Notes: generated by a model from the letters alone, not told the origin. 64,000 nt of DNA from an uncultured Flavobacteriaceae bacterium (GCA_947494715.1 CANLWG010000008.1:124001-188000), one strand, 5' to 3'. Counted from the first letter of the stretch, positions 1-9,462 are shown. Translations and numbers: made by a program.

Positions 1-1108
1 GATCAATGGCATTATGAATGTATTCTGCCTGGATATTCCCCTCATTGGGGTTATTGATTACCCCTAGAAAAGAAGAACCAGTAAAATAATTTTCGGATAT
101 GGTTCTATAAATTTTACCATTGCTCCCTAATTGTAGCCCACCTCGATAAATTCCCCTTTTATCCAAGACTACCCGTGAACCGGATATATCTCCTGCTTCT
201 ACCTCCAATTGGAATAATGAGGAGGTATGGCCCTCAACTGCTTGTACGTCGTTGGATGCATGTACATAAAGGTATTTCCCATTTGACGAGAATTCAATGC
301 CATAAGGGTTGTTGTCCGGTGCCGGGAGGTTTACTTGATTCTGATTTGAAAGTTTTCCGGTCTCTGCATCAAAATCGTAGATATAGAGCCCAAATCTCAT
401 ATTGGCACTGGCCATTTTTGTTCCATCCGAAGAAAATTTCAGATACCCCCTGGGATCTTCAATTTGTAGGTCGCTAAAAGTGGTTCGGACAGGATTTGCA
501 ACTACACCAGTGGCATTTACCTCAAAGGCATGATAGGTGTTGAAAAATCCTGTGGTCCCGGTCTCTGAGGCCAAGGTCATCAACCATATGGATTGATCTG
601 AACAATCCTTGACTACCGCGGTAATTTTTTCAGAGCAGTCTTTAAGAAGGTTTATGTTTTTTTCAATAACCGCACCATTTCCGTCATTTAGGGAAATATT
701 CACTACCGAGTAGTTTAGACCATTGTCCGGATCATTTTCAAAAGTAGAGGTGTCTACCGTAAAGATGTAAAAAATATCGGGACTCGAGGGGGCTGGAACT
801 ATAAGGGCGGACTGGGTACTGGACGGATCGCCATAGAGCCCCCTTCCATTTTCCATAACGGAATGTGTTCGGTCATATACCGTAATACCGTCCGTATAAA
901 AAAGCAAATTCCCAAAACTATCCGAAATAGTAGCACACCCTTCAAAAGTATTGAGCTTACCATCAGTTAACGGAGAGACGCTTCCATCATCGTTGAACAA
1001 AATGCCGGCACCATTCCCAAAATACCAATTGGAAGTTTCGCCTTGCCCAAAAATGAAGACAGGAAATGTTATCCCTAACCATAGGAGGAGTGTAATAGTC
1101 TTGTTCAT
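1..1108 (-). CDS. T9SS type B-like secreted beta-propeller protein, 5' part only
   Basis: The frame stays open from an ATG at 1108 to the window edge, so about 369 N-terminal residues are seen and the C-terminus lies outside. It begins with a signal peptide (MNKTITLLLWLGITFPVFIFG), followed at once by NWYFGNGAGILF. From family knowledge, this opening is typical of very large flavobacterial surface proteins that carry a beta-propeller and end in a gliding-motility type (type B) sorting domain for type IX secretion. Repeated SPD-IFYIFTVD, YDFDAETGKL and PYGIEFSSNGKYLY segments fit propeller blades. The sorting domain itself is not visible, so secretion by T9SS is inferred. Its substrate is unknown. 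Confidence 0.85.
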   Translation of the reverse strand, partial: MNKTITLLLWLGITFPVFIFGQGETSNWYFGNGAGILFNDDGSVSPLTDGKLNTFEGCATISDSFGNLLFYTDGITVYDRTHSVMENGRGLYGDPSSTQSALIVPAPSSPDIFYIFTVDTSTFENDPDNGLNYSVVNISLNDGNGAVIEKNINLLKDCSEKITAVVKDCSDQSIWLMTLASETGTTGFFNTYHAFEVNATGVVANPVRTTFSDLQIEDPRGYLKFSSDGTKMASANMRFGLYIYDFDAETGKLSNQNQVNLPAPDNNPYGIEFSSNGKYLYVHASNDVQAVEGHTSSLFQLEVEAGDISGSRVVLDKRGIYRGGLQLGSNGKIYRTISENYFTGSSFLGVINNPNEGNIQAEYIHNAID

Positions 1109-1134
1109 AGCGTTTCCCGAAACACTACAAGATA

Positions 1135-1968
1135 CTACAAATCACGCTTTTTTAATAATGCATAGGATAAATAGATGAAAATTGCCGTCCAGCCGAACAC
1201 AATAAGAATTTCATAACCATGAACCTGATAATTCAAATTGATTTCTTCTCCCACCTGATCCGCGACTGTCTGCACAGCTTCTAACCTAGTGACAGGTTCT
1301 TTGATAAGGTTGAACATGGATTGTAAGGGAAAGAAACCCATTATCATTTCTGTCGTATCCCCATCGAATAGTTTCCATCGTATGAGACCTCTTGTAATGC
1401 CTTCTAAAATTTGCCAAAGGATTAAAAACCCAAGGGCAAATGCGGAACGTTTGACAAGGATTCCCAAAAACAGGCAAAAAGAGAAGAACCCTACCAATTT
1501 TACGAAAAAAGCAAGTACAAATTCAAGATCGGAGAATATGATGGGCAATTCATCATAATCGGAATAAATAAGTCCCAATATCAAAGACACGGTAAATACA
1601 AATACAGTCGAAATCAAAGCGAAGGAGAGTACGGTCAAAAACTTTGAAAGTATAAATTCTTTTTTTGACAACCCATCAATCAAGTTTTGTTTTATGGTCT
1701 TGTTGCTGTATTCATTGGCCATCATAGAGACAATGACAATAGCCAGGAACAATTTAAAAAAAGCCGTTACAAAGGTGTTGAAATGCCAGATATAGGGGAA
1801 GTTAAAAATCCCGATTTCGGCTAAATGGAATTTTATGGGGCCAATATCGAATTTTATGGCGGCTACAAGGGCAATCGATGTTAGTAAGACAAAGTACGAG
1901 AGAATCAAAACTCTGCTGGCCCTATTGTTCCAAAGTTTTATAAATTCTATTTGAAGTAGTCGAATCAT
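1135..1968 (-). CDS. ABC-2 type transporter permease
   Basis: The protein has 277 residues and about six hydrophobic segments. It begins with a short cytoplasmic stretch (MIRLLQIEFIKLWNNRASR) typical of ABC-2 family membrane subunits that sit close to ABC exporter ATPases. A long soluble loop near residues 210-250 separates the last two membrane segments. The gene starts 7 bases after the ATPase gene, so the two are almost certainly co-transcribed and form one inner-membrane exporter. The cargo cannot be told from sequence; drug, lipid or bacteriocin self-protection roles are all known in this family. Confidence 0.85.
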   Translation of the reverse strand: MIRLLQIEFIKLWNNRASRVLILSYFVLLTSIALVAAIKFDIGPIKFHLAEIGIFNFPYIWHFNTFVTAFFKLFLAIVIVSMMANEYSNKTIKQNLIDGLSKKEFILSKFLTVLSFALISTVFVFTVSLILGLIYSDYDELPIIFSDLEFVLAFFVKLVGFFSFCLFLGILVKRSAFALGFLILWQILEGITRGLIRWKLFDGDTTEMIMGFFPLQSMFNLIKEPVTRLEAVQTVADQVGEEINLNYQVHGYEILIVFGWTAIFIYLSYALLKKRDL

Positions 1969-1975
1969 AACTATT

Positions 1976-2878
1976 CTAATTGGTTTGTGATTTGGTAAGG
2001 GTTAGAAATTGTTCTTCAAGGCTCTCTTTTCTTTTCACAAGATGGGAGAGAATAATCCCTTTTTCAAATAGAAATCTGTTCAATACTTCTGCGTTCATCT
2101 CTTCTTTGAGGAATGCCGTAAGCAGGCCGTTATCCGTTTTAATCTGTCCAAAACTGGGGTTGTCCTCCAAGATGGATTTCAATTTATCCAAATTGTTGCA
2201 TTTGAGTTCAAAGAAACCGTAGCTGGCCAACATCCCGTCCACACGGCCGGAATAGAGTTTTTCGCCCTTTCTCAGGATAACCACATGACTGCATACCTTT
2301 TCTACTTCGTCCAGTAAATGCGATGCCAATAAAATAGTAGTGCCCTCGGATGCAATTTTTTTGATAATCTCCCTGATTTGATGGATACCTTGGGGGTCAA
2401 GGCCATTGGTGGGTTCATCCAAGATCAGGATCTCGGGGTTGTTAAGAAGGGCGGAAGCGATTGCCAAACGCTGCTTCATCCCAAGGGAATAGGTACGGAA
2501 CTTGCTATTTTTCCGTTCCAACAGCCCTACAAGTTCCAATTTCTCTTCGATTTTCTCCTCGGACACCTCTTTGATCTTACATACTAGCCTAAGGTTCTGT
2601 ACCGCGGTCATGTAGGGATAAAAATTGGGACGTTCAATAATGGCACCTACTTTTTTAAGTGCCTCATGGGTGGAGGTATTCCCATCAAACCAGGAGAAGT
2701 CCCCACTTGAACGGTTTACCACGTTCAGGACAATGCCCAAAGTTGTGGATTTACCACTTCCGTTGGGGCCAAGAATACCATATACATTGCCTTTTTCAAT
2801 GGAAAATGATAGGTCTTTTACGGCGGTCAGATAGCCGAATTTCTTGGTAAGCTTGTTTACGGTAAGTATCTTTTCCAA
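1976..2878 (-). CDS. ABC transporter ATP-binding protein
   Basis: A 300-residue ATPase with a Walker A motif GPNGSGKST near residue 38, signature region YSLGMKQRLAIA, Walker B ILILDEPTNGLDP and a switch histidine in LLASHLLDEV. The C-terminal 80 residues form the small accessory domain common in the ABC-2 exporter (CcmA/NatA-like) group. The start codon is TTG, giving MEKILTVNKLTKKFG. It precedes the permease by 7 bases and powers it. It is divergent from the kinase-like gene at 2970. Confidence 0.92.
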   Translation of the reverse strand: MEKILTVNKLTKKFGYLTAVKDLSFSIEKGNVYGILGPNGSGKSTTLGIVLNVVNRSSGDFSWFDGNTSTHEALKKVGAIIERPNFYPYMTAVQNLRLVCKIKEVSEEKIEEKLELVGLLERKNSKFRTYSLGMKQRLAIASALLNNPEILILDEPTNGLDPQGIHQIREIIKKIASEGTTILLASHLLDEVEKVCSHVVILRKGEKLYSGRVDGMLASYGFFELKCNNLDKLKSILEDNPSFGQIKTDNGLLTAFLKEEMNAEVLNRFLFEKGIILSHLVKRKESLEEQFLTLTKSQTN

Positions 2879-2925
2879 ATTAAAGGCCTTTTAGGATGGT
2901 TTATGTTAACTTGACGAGGAAAGCT

Positions 2926-2933
2926 TAACTTTG
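2926..2933 (+). promoter_or_regulatory. Bacteroidota -7 box (TAACTTTG)
   Basis: Exact match to the Bacteroidota -7 consensus TAnnTTTG, 36 bases before the ATG at 2970. I see no clear TTG at the -33 spacing. Because the box lies across an upstream in-frame TTG at 2931, it argues that translation starts at 2970 instead. Confidence 0.5.
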
Positions 2934-2969
2934 TTACAATCGGACCCTCTAAAACATAAAAAATACATT

Positions 2970-4055
2970 ATGGAGGATGAAAAATTGATGTCCAAAAAGA
3001 AACCGGCCTATCCCGTTAGTGAAAAATTGGACGCTTATTTGGAGGAATATAACCGCAAAATAGAAATTCCTATATTTTATGAGGATTTGTTACGTTTTGC
3101 CGGCTCCGTGGCTGTATATGATGCAGAAGGCGAAGACACTTTGTGGGTACGGGTGTATTACTCGGATTCCGAAAGGGAGGAAATAGACCTGAGCCTCAAA
3201 AAAGTGTATTCCATATTACACTCGGACGGTAGTGATCGAATTTTTCAATACCTCAATGTTGATGCAGTGGACTATTGTACTTTCGGGAATTCAAAACCTT
3301 TTCGCATCAAAGTACGGAACATTTTAAATGACAATTTCACCTATTTCTATGTAAAAAAAACGGATGCTTCCCGTATCTACGGATTGGAATTGGAGCATAT
3401 GCTTTCTCCCTACAACCTTAATTTTTTGGTCCATCAAGATACCCTGATCGAGGAGCATATAGCAGGAATTCCGGGCGATGTGTTTATCAAGGATATGCTA
3501 CCCAACTGTACCGAATCAGAGAAATCCCAATTGGCCAAGGAATTTGTAAAGTTCAATGAACGTTGCATGATACGGTTATTGGGAGATATGCGTTCCTACA
3601 ACTATGTTATAATGCCGGTTCATGATTTTGACCATGTGGTATATAAGATAAGGGCCATAGATTTTGACCAACAATCCTTTGAAGGCAAATTGAAGGTATA
3701 CCGCCCTCAATTTTTTAAGGAGAACTTTACAATGGTAGAAATGGTGCAAAAAAAATTGTTACAGGATTCCGTGGATCAGTATAAAATAGAAGAACGGTCT
3801 ATAGTGGCCAAACGGATCCTTAGCTCAGGAGATCGTTTAAAAAAACTTCGAAATATCTGTAAAACGGATATCATCAGCGTTGATGAAAATGTAAATCTTT
3901 TGAGGGAACAAATCTATGATCTGGTTCTCGATAAGAATTTTAGGCAATGTGACACCATGGGCCAAATATTGGATTTGGCATTAAATTTTGTACGCCGAAA
4001 TTATGAGGACGTAAGTATGAGACAGATTATCGAGAAAAAGTTCGACGTTCAGTAG
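2970..4055 (+). CDS. uncharacterised protein with kinase-like (APH/PKL-type) motifs
   Basis: I do not recognise a named family for this 361-residue soluble protein. The start is the ATG of MEDEKLMSKKK; an upstream TTG lies inside a promoter box. Reading from that ATG, several landmarks resemble an aminoglycoside-phosphotransferase-like kinase: VKK near 128-130 (beta-3 lysine), GLELEHML near 138-145 (helix C glutamate), IEEHIAGIPGD near 160-170 (hinge), then GD206-MRSY-N211 and IDFD near 230-233, matching the catalytic DxxxxN and metal-binding DFD pattern. The usual histidine before GD is leucine. Function is inference. The stop codon lies inside a heptamer repeat tract. Confidence 0.6.
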   Translation: MEDEKLMSKKKPAYPVSEKLDAYLEEYNRKIEIPIFYEDLLRFAGSVAVYDAEGEDTLWVRVYYSDSEREEIDLSLKKVYSILHSDGSDRIFQYLNVDAVDYCTFGNSKPFRIKVRNILNDNFTYFYVKKTDASRIYGLELEHMLSPYNLNFLVHQDTLIEEHIAGIPGDVFIKDMLPNCTESEKSQLAKEFVKFNERCMIRLLGDMRSYNYVIMPVHDFDHVVYKIRAIDFDQQSFEGKLKVYRPQFFKENFTMVEMVQKKLLQDSVDQYKIEERSIVAKRILSSGDRLKKLRNICKTDIISVDENVNLLREQIYDLVLDKNFRQCDTMGQILDLALNFVRRNYEDVSMRQIIEKKFDVQ

Positions 4056-4126
4056 TCAGTAGTCAGTAGTCAGTAATCAGTAGTCAGTAATCAGTGGGCA
4101 GTAGGTAGTGAACAGTGGTTAGTGGT
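4050..4126. repeat. degenerate 7-bp tandem repeat (CAGTAGT), 11 units
   Basis: Eleven consecutive 7-base units: the first six are CAGTAGT or CAGTAAT, and the later ones decay to CAGTGGG, CAGTAGG, TAGTGAA, CAGTGGT and TAGTGGT. The first unit supplies the last codon and the TAG stop of the preceding gene. The unit is not a multiple of three and lies mostly outside coding sequence. I know of no function; slipped-strand expansion is the simplest origin. Confidence 0.9.
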
Positions 4127-4249
4127 AGGTTACTGTTGGTCAATATTTCCATTTTCAAAAACAATTTATCATCGGATTTGTTCACTTGTTTTGATAGGAA
4201 TAAAGTAAAACAATTGCACCTGTTGAATACTGCAATTGTCATCTGAATA

Positions 4250-5308
4250 CTAGCTTTTCTGTTCCTTATTGAAATAAACCAGGTAATAATACATTTGTCG
4301 TTCTTCGTCCCAGCCTTTTTCAACAAATTTTTCAGCAGATTCCGGATTGATGAAATCCAGTTTTATTTGGATGTTGGTATCTAGATTGATGACATTCTTT
4401 ATTTTTTTCCGCGCATCGGAAACCGCCTTGTTGGCAATGTCAAAATTAGAAACGTCCTCAATACTATACTTCGGACCTTTTTCTACCTTATAATGTTTAA
4501 ATTCCGGAATAAGTTCCGGATTTTCCAAGACTTCATTTAAAAAGTTGGATTCCTCAAAAGCATCATTTTTTGCAAAGTGGTTAACGGCCTTGTTCATAAA
4601 AAGGACCTCCTGTTGTTTATCCTCGGCTGGTAAAACAACGTCTTTTGCAAAATTCTGGCAAAATTTCAAATAGTTTTTGGTATAAAAGTTTTCATCTGCC
4701 AATACATCAACCCCCAAAAAGTTTTCAAGCCAATATTTGGTGTCATACCGATTGCTATCAACGGATAGGACTTTGTACCCCTCTTCCTTGTTTACATTGA
4801 ATATGAGACAACCTTTGTCCAGTTTGTTAATATTGATTCCTTGCTGGATAACGATATCCAGATTACCGCCCTTTTCCTTAAACTGTAGAAAATCATGCTT
4901 TAACTCACTTTTGAAAATACCAACTGCATCTACTTTGATATTATCCAGCAGAATACCCGATAAATAAGTTACATAAACCTCTCCACTTTTTATGTGGGGA
5001 TGATTGGACTGTTCAAAAAGATGAGTGGCGATTTTCTTGGAATTCAAGTGAATACTATCTCGATCATCAAAAATTTCGGTGACAATTTTAAAAAGCTCAT
5101 TGAACTCTAGATCAACTTCATTGGACAACTTAAAATAATTTTCCTCCTTTTCCCGAAAAGGTTTAAAAAAATATTCCTTTAGAAGACCGGTAGTCTCGTC
5201 GTTTAAAATAAAAGGTTCCTCGGACAAAAAGATACCCTCGTTCTTGTTTTTATTGCCCACTCTGTGAAGGGATACATTTTCGATTTGGGTAGGGTATAAA
5301 TTTAGCAT
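4250..5308 (-). CDS. nucleoid-associated protein, NdpA/YejK-like
   Basis: A 352-residue soluble protein of the 37-kDa nucleoid-associated family (E. coli YejK/NdpA). Recognisable segments are the early LHRVGNK-NEGIFLSEEPF region, the central VYVTYLSGILLDNIKVDAVGIFKSE stretch (a hallmark of the family), and the YWLENFLGV segment that follows. The family binds DNA and the nucleoid; its exact role is not well settled. It starts at an ATG and is followed by the unrelated heptamer repeat. It probably forms a transcription unit with the small gene upstream, 85 bases away. Confidence 0.8.
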   Translation of the reverse strand: MLNLYPTQIENVSLHRVGNKNKNEGIFLSEEPFILNDETTGLLKEYFFKPFREKEENYFKLSNEVDLEFNELFKIVTEIFDDRDSIHLNSKKIATHLFEQSNHPHIKSGEVYVTYLSGILLDNIKVDAVGIFKSELKHDFLQFKEKGGNLDIVIQQGININKLDKGCLIFNVNKEEGYKVLSVDSNRYDTKYWLENFLGVDVLADENFYTKNYLKFCQNFAKDVVLPAEDKQQEVLFMNKAVNHFAKNDAFEESNFLNEVLENPELIPEFKHYKVEKGPKYSIEDVSNFDIANKAVSDARKKIKNVINLDTNIQIKLDFINPESAEKFVEKGWDEERQMYYYLVYFNKEQKS

Positions 5309-5393
5309 AATTCGAGTGATGGTTTTTTGTTAATGGTTAAGGATTAAAATATCTAAAAAGTAAATGGTAAAACAGTAGCCGATAACCAAATTT

Positions 5394-5888
5394 TTAGTTC
5401 CAATTCTCGTCAAAGTCCAGATCATCATAATTTTCAAAAGTATCCTCAAAATCAAATTTGGGGTCGGACTTAAAGTTTTTTTCCGGTGGATTTTCCGGAA
5501 GTTCCCCAAAGCTAAATAACAGATTGGGATAAGATTGCCCATCTTCTTTTTTGACTATATCGGCCAGTTCTACAAAGAAGGTCCACATATTGAGGAAGTC
5601 ATATACATAAATAAGTTTTGGAGTTTTCTCCGTAAGGACATCCTCAAGAAAAGTCTCGTTCATCAGACGAACGTCCGAGCCGTTTTCGGCCATATCAAAA
5701 AGAGCGATTTCTTCATCTTGGTTCCAATTGTCGTCACAAGTGTAAAAAGAAGCCATTTCACTACCCAAAAAACCAAAGGACTGGGTAATCGCATTGTGAA
5801 AATCTTCCAAGGTATTTTCCGCATTGATTTCCAAATCCCTGAAAATATCCTCCTCAGCATCCAGGATTATCCTGATTTTATAAATCAT
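5394..5888 (-). CDS. plasmid pRiA4b ORF-3-like protein
   Basis: A 164-residue acidic protein. MIYKIRIILDAEEDIFRDLEI followed by TLEDFHNAITQSFGF matches the start of the pRiA4b ORF-3 (IS1096 passenger TnpR-like) family, in which a short beta-rich domain begins with a ligand-like interface. The C-terminus is strongly acidic (DFEDTFENYDDLDFDENWN). The name derives from mobile elements, but no transposase or terminal repeats are near, and copies like this are ordinary chromosomal genes in Bacteroidota. Biochemical function is unknown. Confidence 0.75.
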   Translation of the reverse strand: MIYKIRIILDAEEDIFRDLEINAENTLEDFHNAITQSFGFLGSEMASFYTCDDNWNQDEEIALFDMAENGSDVRLMNETFLEDVLTEKTPKLIYVYDFLNMWTFFVELADIVKKEDGQSYPNLLFSFGELPENPPEKNFKSDPKFDFEDTFENYDDLDFDENWN

Positions 5889-5911
5889 TTACTTCCACTT
5901 TTGGGTGAAGG

Positions 5912-5919
5912 CAAAGTTA
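5912..5919 (-). promoter_or_regulatory. Bacteroidota -7 box for the pRiA4b-like gene
   Basis: Read on the minus strand this is TAACTTTG, an exact TAnnTTTG, 23 bases before the ATG at 5888. It overlaps the first three bases of the gap to ctaA, whose stop codon lies at 5917-5919. No clear -33 TTG is seen. Confidence 0.45.
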
Positions 5920-6948
5920 CAAAGATTTGGGACTTCTTTTGAAATTATAGGCTTCAAGGACCAAATAAAACTGAACTCCAAAAAGTAATGATGCCAGTAC
6001 CAGATGCAGAGGTTGGCTGGCAAATGGGAAATCCCAATAGTACATGGCCATTCCCGTTATGACTTCTGCCAACAAAATCAATAAGACCCAATTAATCTTA
6101 ACAAGGTTCAAGTTTAATTTATAGATACGATACGCCAAATAAAGATTGATCAATACTACGGCTATGGAAAACGACCGATGCATATAGAATTGAATGGACG
6201 GGTCTTGCAACCATAAGTATGGGTTTTGCCCAACCAAATCGATTTGCTCATCTATAAACTGTCGGACCTGGGTACCCAATACAACCTGTACTATAGTAAT
6301 CAAAAGAGCAGAAGTTAAAAAGATAAATGTGGTACGGTCGTATGTGGATGATGGTATTTCTTTTTTTGATAAATGTATCACATACAATATCATGGCCACA
6401 ATAATAAGTGCCATGACCATGTGAAGTGTGATTTTAACAGGTTCCAAAACGGAGTAAACTACAGTGGCACCTAACCATGCTTGAAATCCCATACCAAATA
6501 CTACGAGCCAGGAAAAAACAGTGACCCATTTACTTTTTTTCCAGTATTTTGAAGAGAGGATGGCGAGAATCAATGTTGCCAAACCTGCCAAAGCCCCAAA
6601 AAGTCTATTAATGAACTCTATCCAAGTGTGCCATGGGTTGAAAATTGCATAATCATGTTTGGTGTAAGCTGTCCAGTTTTTATCCTTGAAAACGGAGGAA
6701 GTAATAAAATCCATTTCTGCCACCAAAAGGGTTTCATTGTGAATAATTACCTGCCCCTTTTTATATTCTTTTTCCGCTTTCCACTGCAGTTCGGATTCTT
6801 GGGTAGGCGGAATGTAATACCCAAAACATTTGGGCCAATCAGGACATCCCATACCACTACCAGTCATCCGTACTATAGCTCCCGCTATGATTACCAGGTA
6901 TACCAAAACCAAGGAGACCTTGGCAATTTTTCTAAAACTTTTAAACAT
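5917..6948 (-). CDS. ctaA: heme A synthase (COX15/CtaA)
   Basis: A 343-residue membrane protein that oxidises heme O to heme A for cytochrome c oxidase. The N-terminal helix leads into IVRMTGSGMGCPDWPKCFG, the family's first loop with the CPDWP motif. Conserved membrane histidines are visible in WIEFINRLFGA, LEPVKITLHMVMAL, FYMHRSFSIA and QPLHLVLAS. About eight membrane segments are predicted, as is usual. The insert between helices 1 and 2 (residues 45-95) is the size seen in COX15-type rather than short CtaA proteins. Confidence 0.95.
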   Translation of the reverse strand: MFKSFRKIAKVSLVLVYLVIIAGAIVRMTGSGMGCPDWPKCFGYYIPPTQESELQWKAEKEYKKGQVIIHNETLLVAEMDFITSSVFKDKNWTAYTKHDYAIFNPWHTWIEFINRLFGALAGLATLILAILSSKYWKKSKWVTVFSWLVVFGMGFQAWLGATVVYSVLEPVKITLHMVMALIIVAMILYVIHLSKKEIPSSTYDRTTFIFLTSALLITIVQVVLGTQVRQFIDEQIDLVGQNPYLWLQDPSIQFYMHRSFSIAVVLINLYLAYRIYKLNLNLVKINWVLLILLAEVITGMAMYYWDFPFASQPLHLVLASLLFGVQFYLVLEAYNFKRSPKSL

Positions 6949-6975
6949 GGAAAAAATGTTCCGTTATGTGTATTG

Positions 6976-6983
6976 CAAAATTA
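6976..6983 (-). promoter_or_regulatory. Bacteroidota -7 box for ctaA
   Basis: Minus-strand TAATTTTG matches TAnnTTTG exactly and lies 27 bases before the ctaA ATG. The -33 TTG is not evident at the usual 19-21 base spacing. Confidence 0.45.
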
Positions 6984-7022
6984 AGTCAGCAAGAAGAATC
7001 AGAACTACATTTTATGAATTTT

Positions 7023-8456
7023 CTACTTTAGATTTTTTGCTATCAGCCCCATCTCATCTCCCTTTTGAAGCATATATTTTTGTGCGGCACTATATTCATT
7101 GGGAATAACACCCTCTAAAATGGCCTCTTTGATAGCTTCCTTTATGATACCGATTTCCTTGGAAGGTTTTAGGTCAAAGGTCTTCATTATTTCCTCTCCG
7201 CTAATGGGAGGCTGAAAATTGCGAATATGGTCACGCTCTTCTACCTCCTCTATTTTTTGACGCACAAGTTTAAAATTACCTTTATATTTTTTTTGCTTCT
7301 TGGGATTTTTGGTCGTTATATCCGCCTCACATAAGGTCATCAAATCTTCTACGTGGTTTCCTGCATCGAAGATAAGCCTACGGACCGCTGAATCTGTTAC
7401 AAAATCTTCAGAAAGTATAATGGGTCTAGAACTCATCCGCACCATTTTTTGCACGAACTTCATCTTTTCGTTCAAGGGCATATGGAGCCGTTTAAAAAGG
7501 GTGTGGACCATTTTAGATCCTACGAACTCATGACCATGGAATGTCCAGCCGATTTTTTTATGGAATCTTTTAGTCGGGGATTTTCCTATATCGTGCAATA
7601 AGGCTGCCCAACGTAACCAAAGATTTTCTGTGGTCTTTGCTATGTTGTCCACTACTTCCAAGGTGTGCCAAAAATTATCCTTATGGCGCTGGCCTTCAAT
7701 TTCCTCGATACCTTCCAAAGCCTTGAGTTCCGGTAAGATGTACTGGAGAAGACCGGTTTTATGTAATAAGGCAAAACCGATCGATGGCTTTGCGCTTCCC
7801 AAAATCTTATGGAGCTCGTCCACAATGCGTTCTTTGGAGATGATTTTAATACGTTCCTTATGCTCGGTAATCGCCTGAAGTGAATCGTTATGGATTGTGA
7901 ACCCCAATTGCGTGGCAAACCGGATGGCCCGCATCATGCGTAAAGGGTCATCGGAATAGGTGATACCCGGTTCCAATGGGGTTCGAATCAATTTTCTATG
8001 AAGATCGCCCAACCCATCAAACGGATCTAGCAAAATACCATAGTCTTCTTTATTTAAGGACAAGGCCAGGGCGTTAATGGTGAAATCTCTTCGTTTTTGA
8101 TCCTCTTTCAAAGTTCCGTCCTCGACCATTGGTTTTCGGCTATCCCTATGATAACTTTCTTTTCGTGCACCCACAAATTCCAATTCCAGACCCTTATGGT
8201 TTATCATAGCGGTACCGAAGTTCTTAAATACGGAAACTTTGGGGTTACCGGGCAGATGGGAAGCCACCCTTTTTGCAAGTTCTATTCCACTTCCAACGGC
8301 AACAATATCAATATCCTTAGGGGTTCCCCTATCCATTAGATAATCGCGTACAAAACCACCAATAACATAGGTGTCCATGCCGAGTTCTTTGGCGGTGTCG
8401 GCGATTATCGTAAATATAGGATCTAGAAGTGCCTTTTTATGGTCTTGTTGTTGCAT
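7023..8456 (-). CDS. CCA tRNA nucleotidyltransferase / poly(A) polymerase family with HD domain
   Basis: A 477-residue protein. Residues 30-60 hold [25 protein letters not shown], the class II nucleotidyltransferase signature with the catalytic DxD pair, followed by [11 protein letters not shown] and the RNA-binding motif [19 protein letters not shown]-terminal HD domain shows [11 protein letters not shown]. It adds or repairs the CCA end of tRNAs; the HD part has phosphohydrolase activity in related enzymes. Length and layout match the bacteroidotal enzyme. It stands alone, with about 135 bases separating it from the sialic acid genes. Confidence 0.92.
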   Translation of the reverse strand: MQQQDHKKALLDPIFTIIADTAKELGMDTYVIGGFVRDYLMDRGTPKDIDIVAVGSGIELAKRVASHLPGNPKVSVFKNFGTAMINHKGLELEFVGARKESYHRDSRKPMVEDGTLKEDQKRRDFTINALALSLNKEDYGILLDPFDGLGDLHRKLIRTPLEPGITYSDDPLRMMRAIRFATQLGFTIHNDSLQAITEHKERIKIISKERIVDELHKILGSAKPSIGFALLHKTGLLQYILPELKALEGIEEIEGQRHKDNFWHTLEVVDNIAKTTENLWLRWAALLHDIGKSPTKRFHKKIGWTFHGHEFVGSKMVHTLFKRLHMPLNEKMKFVQKMVRMSSRPIILSEDFVTDSAVRRLIFDAGNHVEDLMTLCEADITTKNPKKQKKYKGNFKLVRQKIEEVEERDHIRNFQPPISGEEIMKTFDLKPSKEIGIIKEAIKEAILEGVIPNEYSAAQKYMLQKGDEMGLIAKNLK

Positions 8457-8592
8457 TTTAATACTATTTCCTCGGGCTTTACTATAGGATAAGGTAAAGA
8501 ATTAAAAAAATGTTTACATCTGGCAAGGGAACAATGGAATTTTTGCTTAATACATTGATAAGACTACATTGCCCAAATCGAAATAAAACCTG

Positions 8593-9462
8593 CTATTTTT
8601 GATATTTCAATTTGTCCCTCTGAACCTTTTCAATATCCAAGATGTCTTTTTGTTTGTAGGTCAATGCTTTATGGGTGGCCCTTAAATCGCGGCATAATTT
8701 CCGTAATCCCATGGGTTCCAAGGATGCTGCATGGTCTGTACCTTTCCAGGTCCGATCCAAAGTAAAATGCCGTTCTATGATATGAGCTCCCAAAGTGAAG
8801 GCTGCTACGTCCACGGCGATACCCAAATGATGGCCGGAGAACCCTATGCTTTTTACTTTGTCTCCATACTTGTCCCCAAGTTTCAAAATATCCAATAAAC
8901 AGATGTCCTCAAAAGGAACCGGATAACCAGAGGTGCAATTATATACCACTAAATCTTTCCCTCTGCCGCGTTCATCAAAAAAACCAACAAGATTCTCAAT
9001 TTCATCCTTGGTGGTCATTCCTGTAGAGATATGGATTTCTCCAAGGTAATTATCACACAACCAACCCAACATCTCAAAATTGTTATTGCAGGCGGATGGA
9101 ATCTTAATAAAATCCGGTTCCAAGCTTGCCATTTCCTTAGCAGAAATGGTTTCCCAGACCGAGGTAGAGTACGTAATGCCCACCTCTTCGCAGTAGTTCT
9201 TGAGCTCGCGGTGCTGGTCAACGTCAAATTCCAAAAATTCCCGGTGTGCGCCGTATGTTTCCCCATAAGAATTTATTGGATTTGGATGTGGCGCATTATA
9301 TTGCTCTTCGGTAAGAAGCTCTCGATTATTCCTTTTTTGGAACTTCACCGCATTGGCATTGCCAAAAATCTTCGCCATATTGATGAGTTCTTTGGCAATT
9401 TTCATATCGCCTTTGTGGTTACAGCCAATTTCCGCAATGATATAGGGTTCTTTATAGGTCAT
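8593..9462 (-). CDS. neuB: N-acetylneuraminate synthase family protein (NeuB-like), lacking the SAF domain
   Basis: A 289-residue TIM-barrel enzyme that should condense phosphoenolpyruvate with a hexose (ManNAc, Man or a phosphate of these) to a nonulosonic acid. Family segments are visible: EIGCNHKGDMKIAKELI at residues 12-28, VKFQKR, IHISTGM, NCTSGYP, IGFSGHHLGIAVDVAAFTLGA, IERHFTLDRTWKGTDHAASLEP. Classical NeuB is about 345 residues and ends in an antifreeze-like SAF domain; here the protein stops soon after the barrel. It overlaps the neuA-HAD stop by 11 bases, so the two are translationally linked. The exact product (Neu5Ac, KDN or other) is not known. Confidence 0.85.
   Translation of the reverse strand: MTYKEPYIIAEIGCNHKGDMKIAKELINMAKIFGNANAVKFQKRNNRELLTEEQYNAPHPNPINSYGETYGAHREFLEFDVDQHRELKNYCEEVGITYSTSVWETISAKEMASLEPDFIKIPSACNNNFEMLGWLCDNYLGEIHISTGMTTKDEIENLVGFFDERGRGKDLVVYNCTSGYPVPFEDICLLDILKLGDKYGDKVKSIGFSGHHLGIAVDVAAFTLGAHIIERHFTLDRTWKGTDHAASLEPMGLRKLCRDLRATHKALTYKQKDILDIEKVQRDKLKYQK

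Noticed and set aside
4050-4126. Possible CRISPR array
   Set aside because: Units are 7 bases with no spacers; this is a simple tandem repeat.
5394-5888. Insertion sequence, because pRiA4b/IS1096 passenger proteins are named after mobile elements
   Set aside because: No transposase, terminal inverted repeats or target duplications are seen around it.
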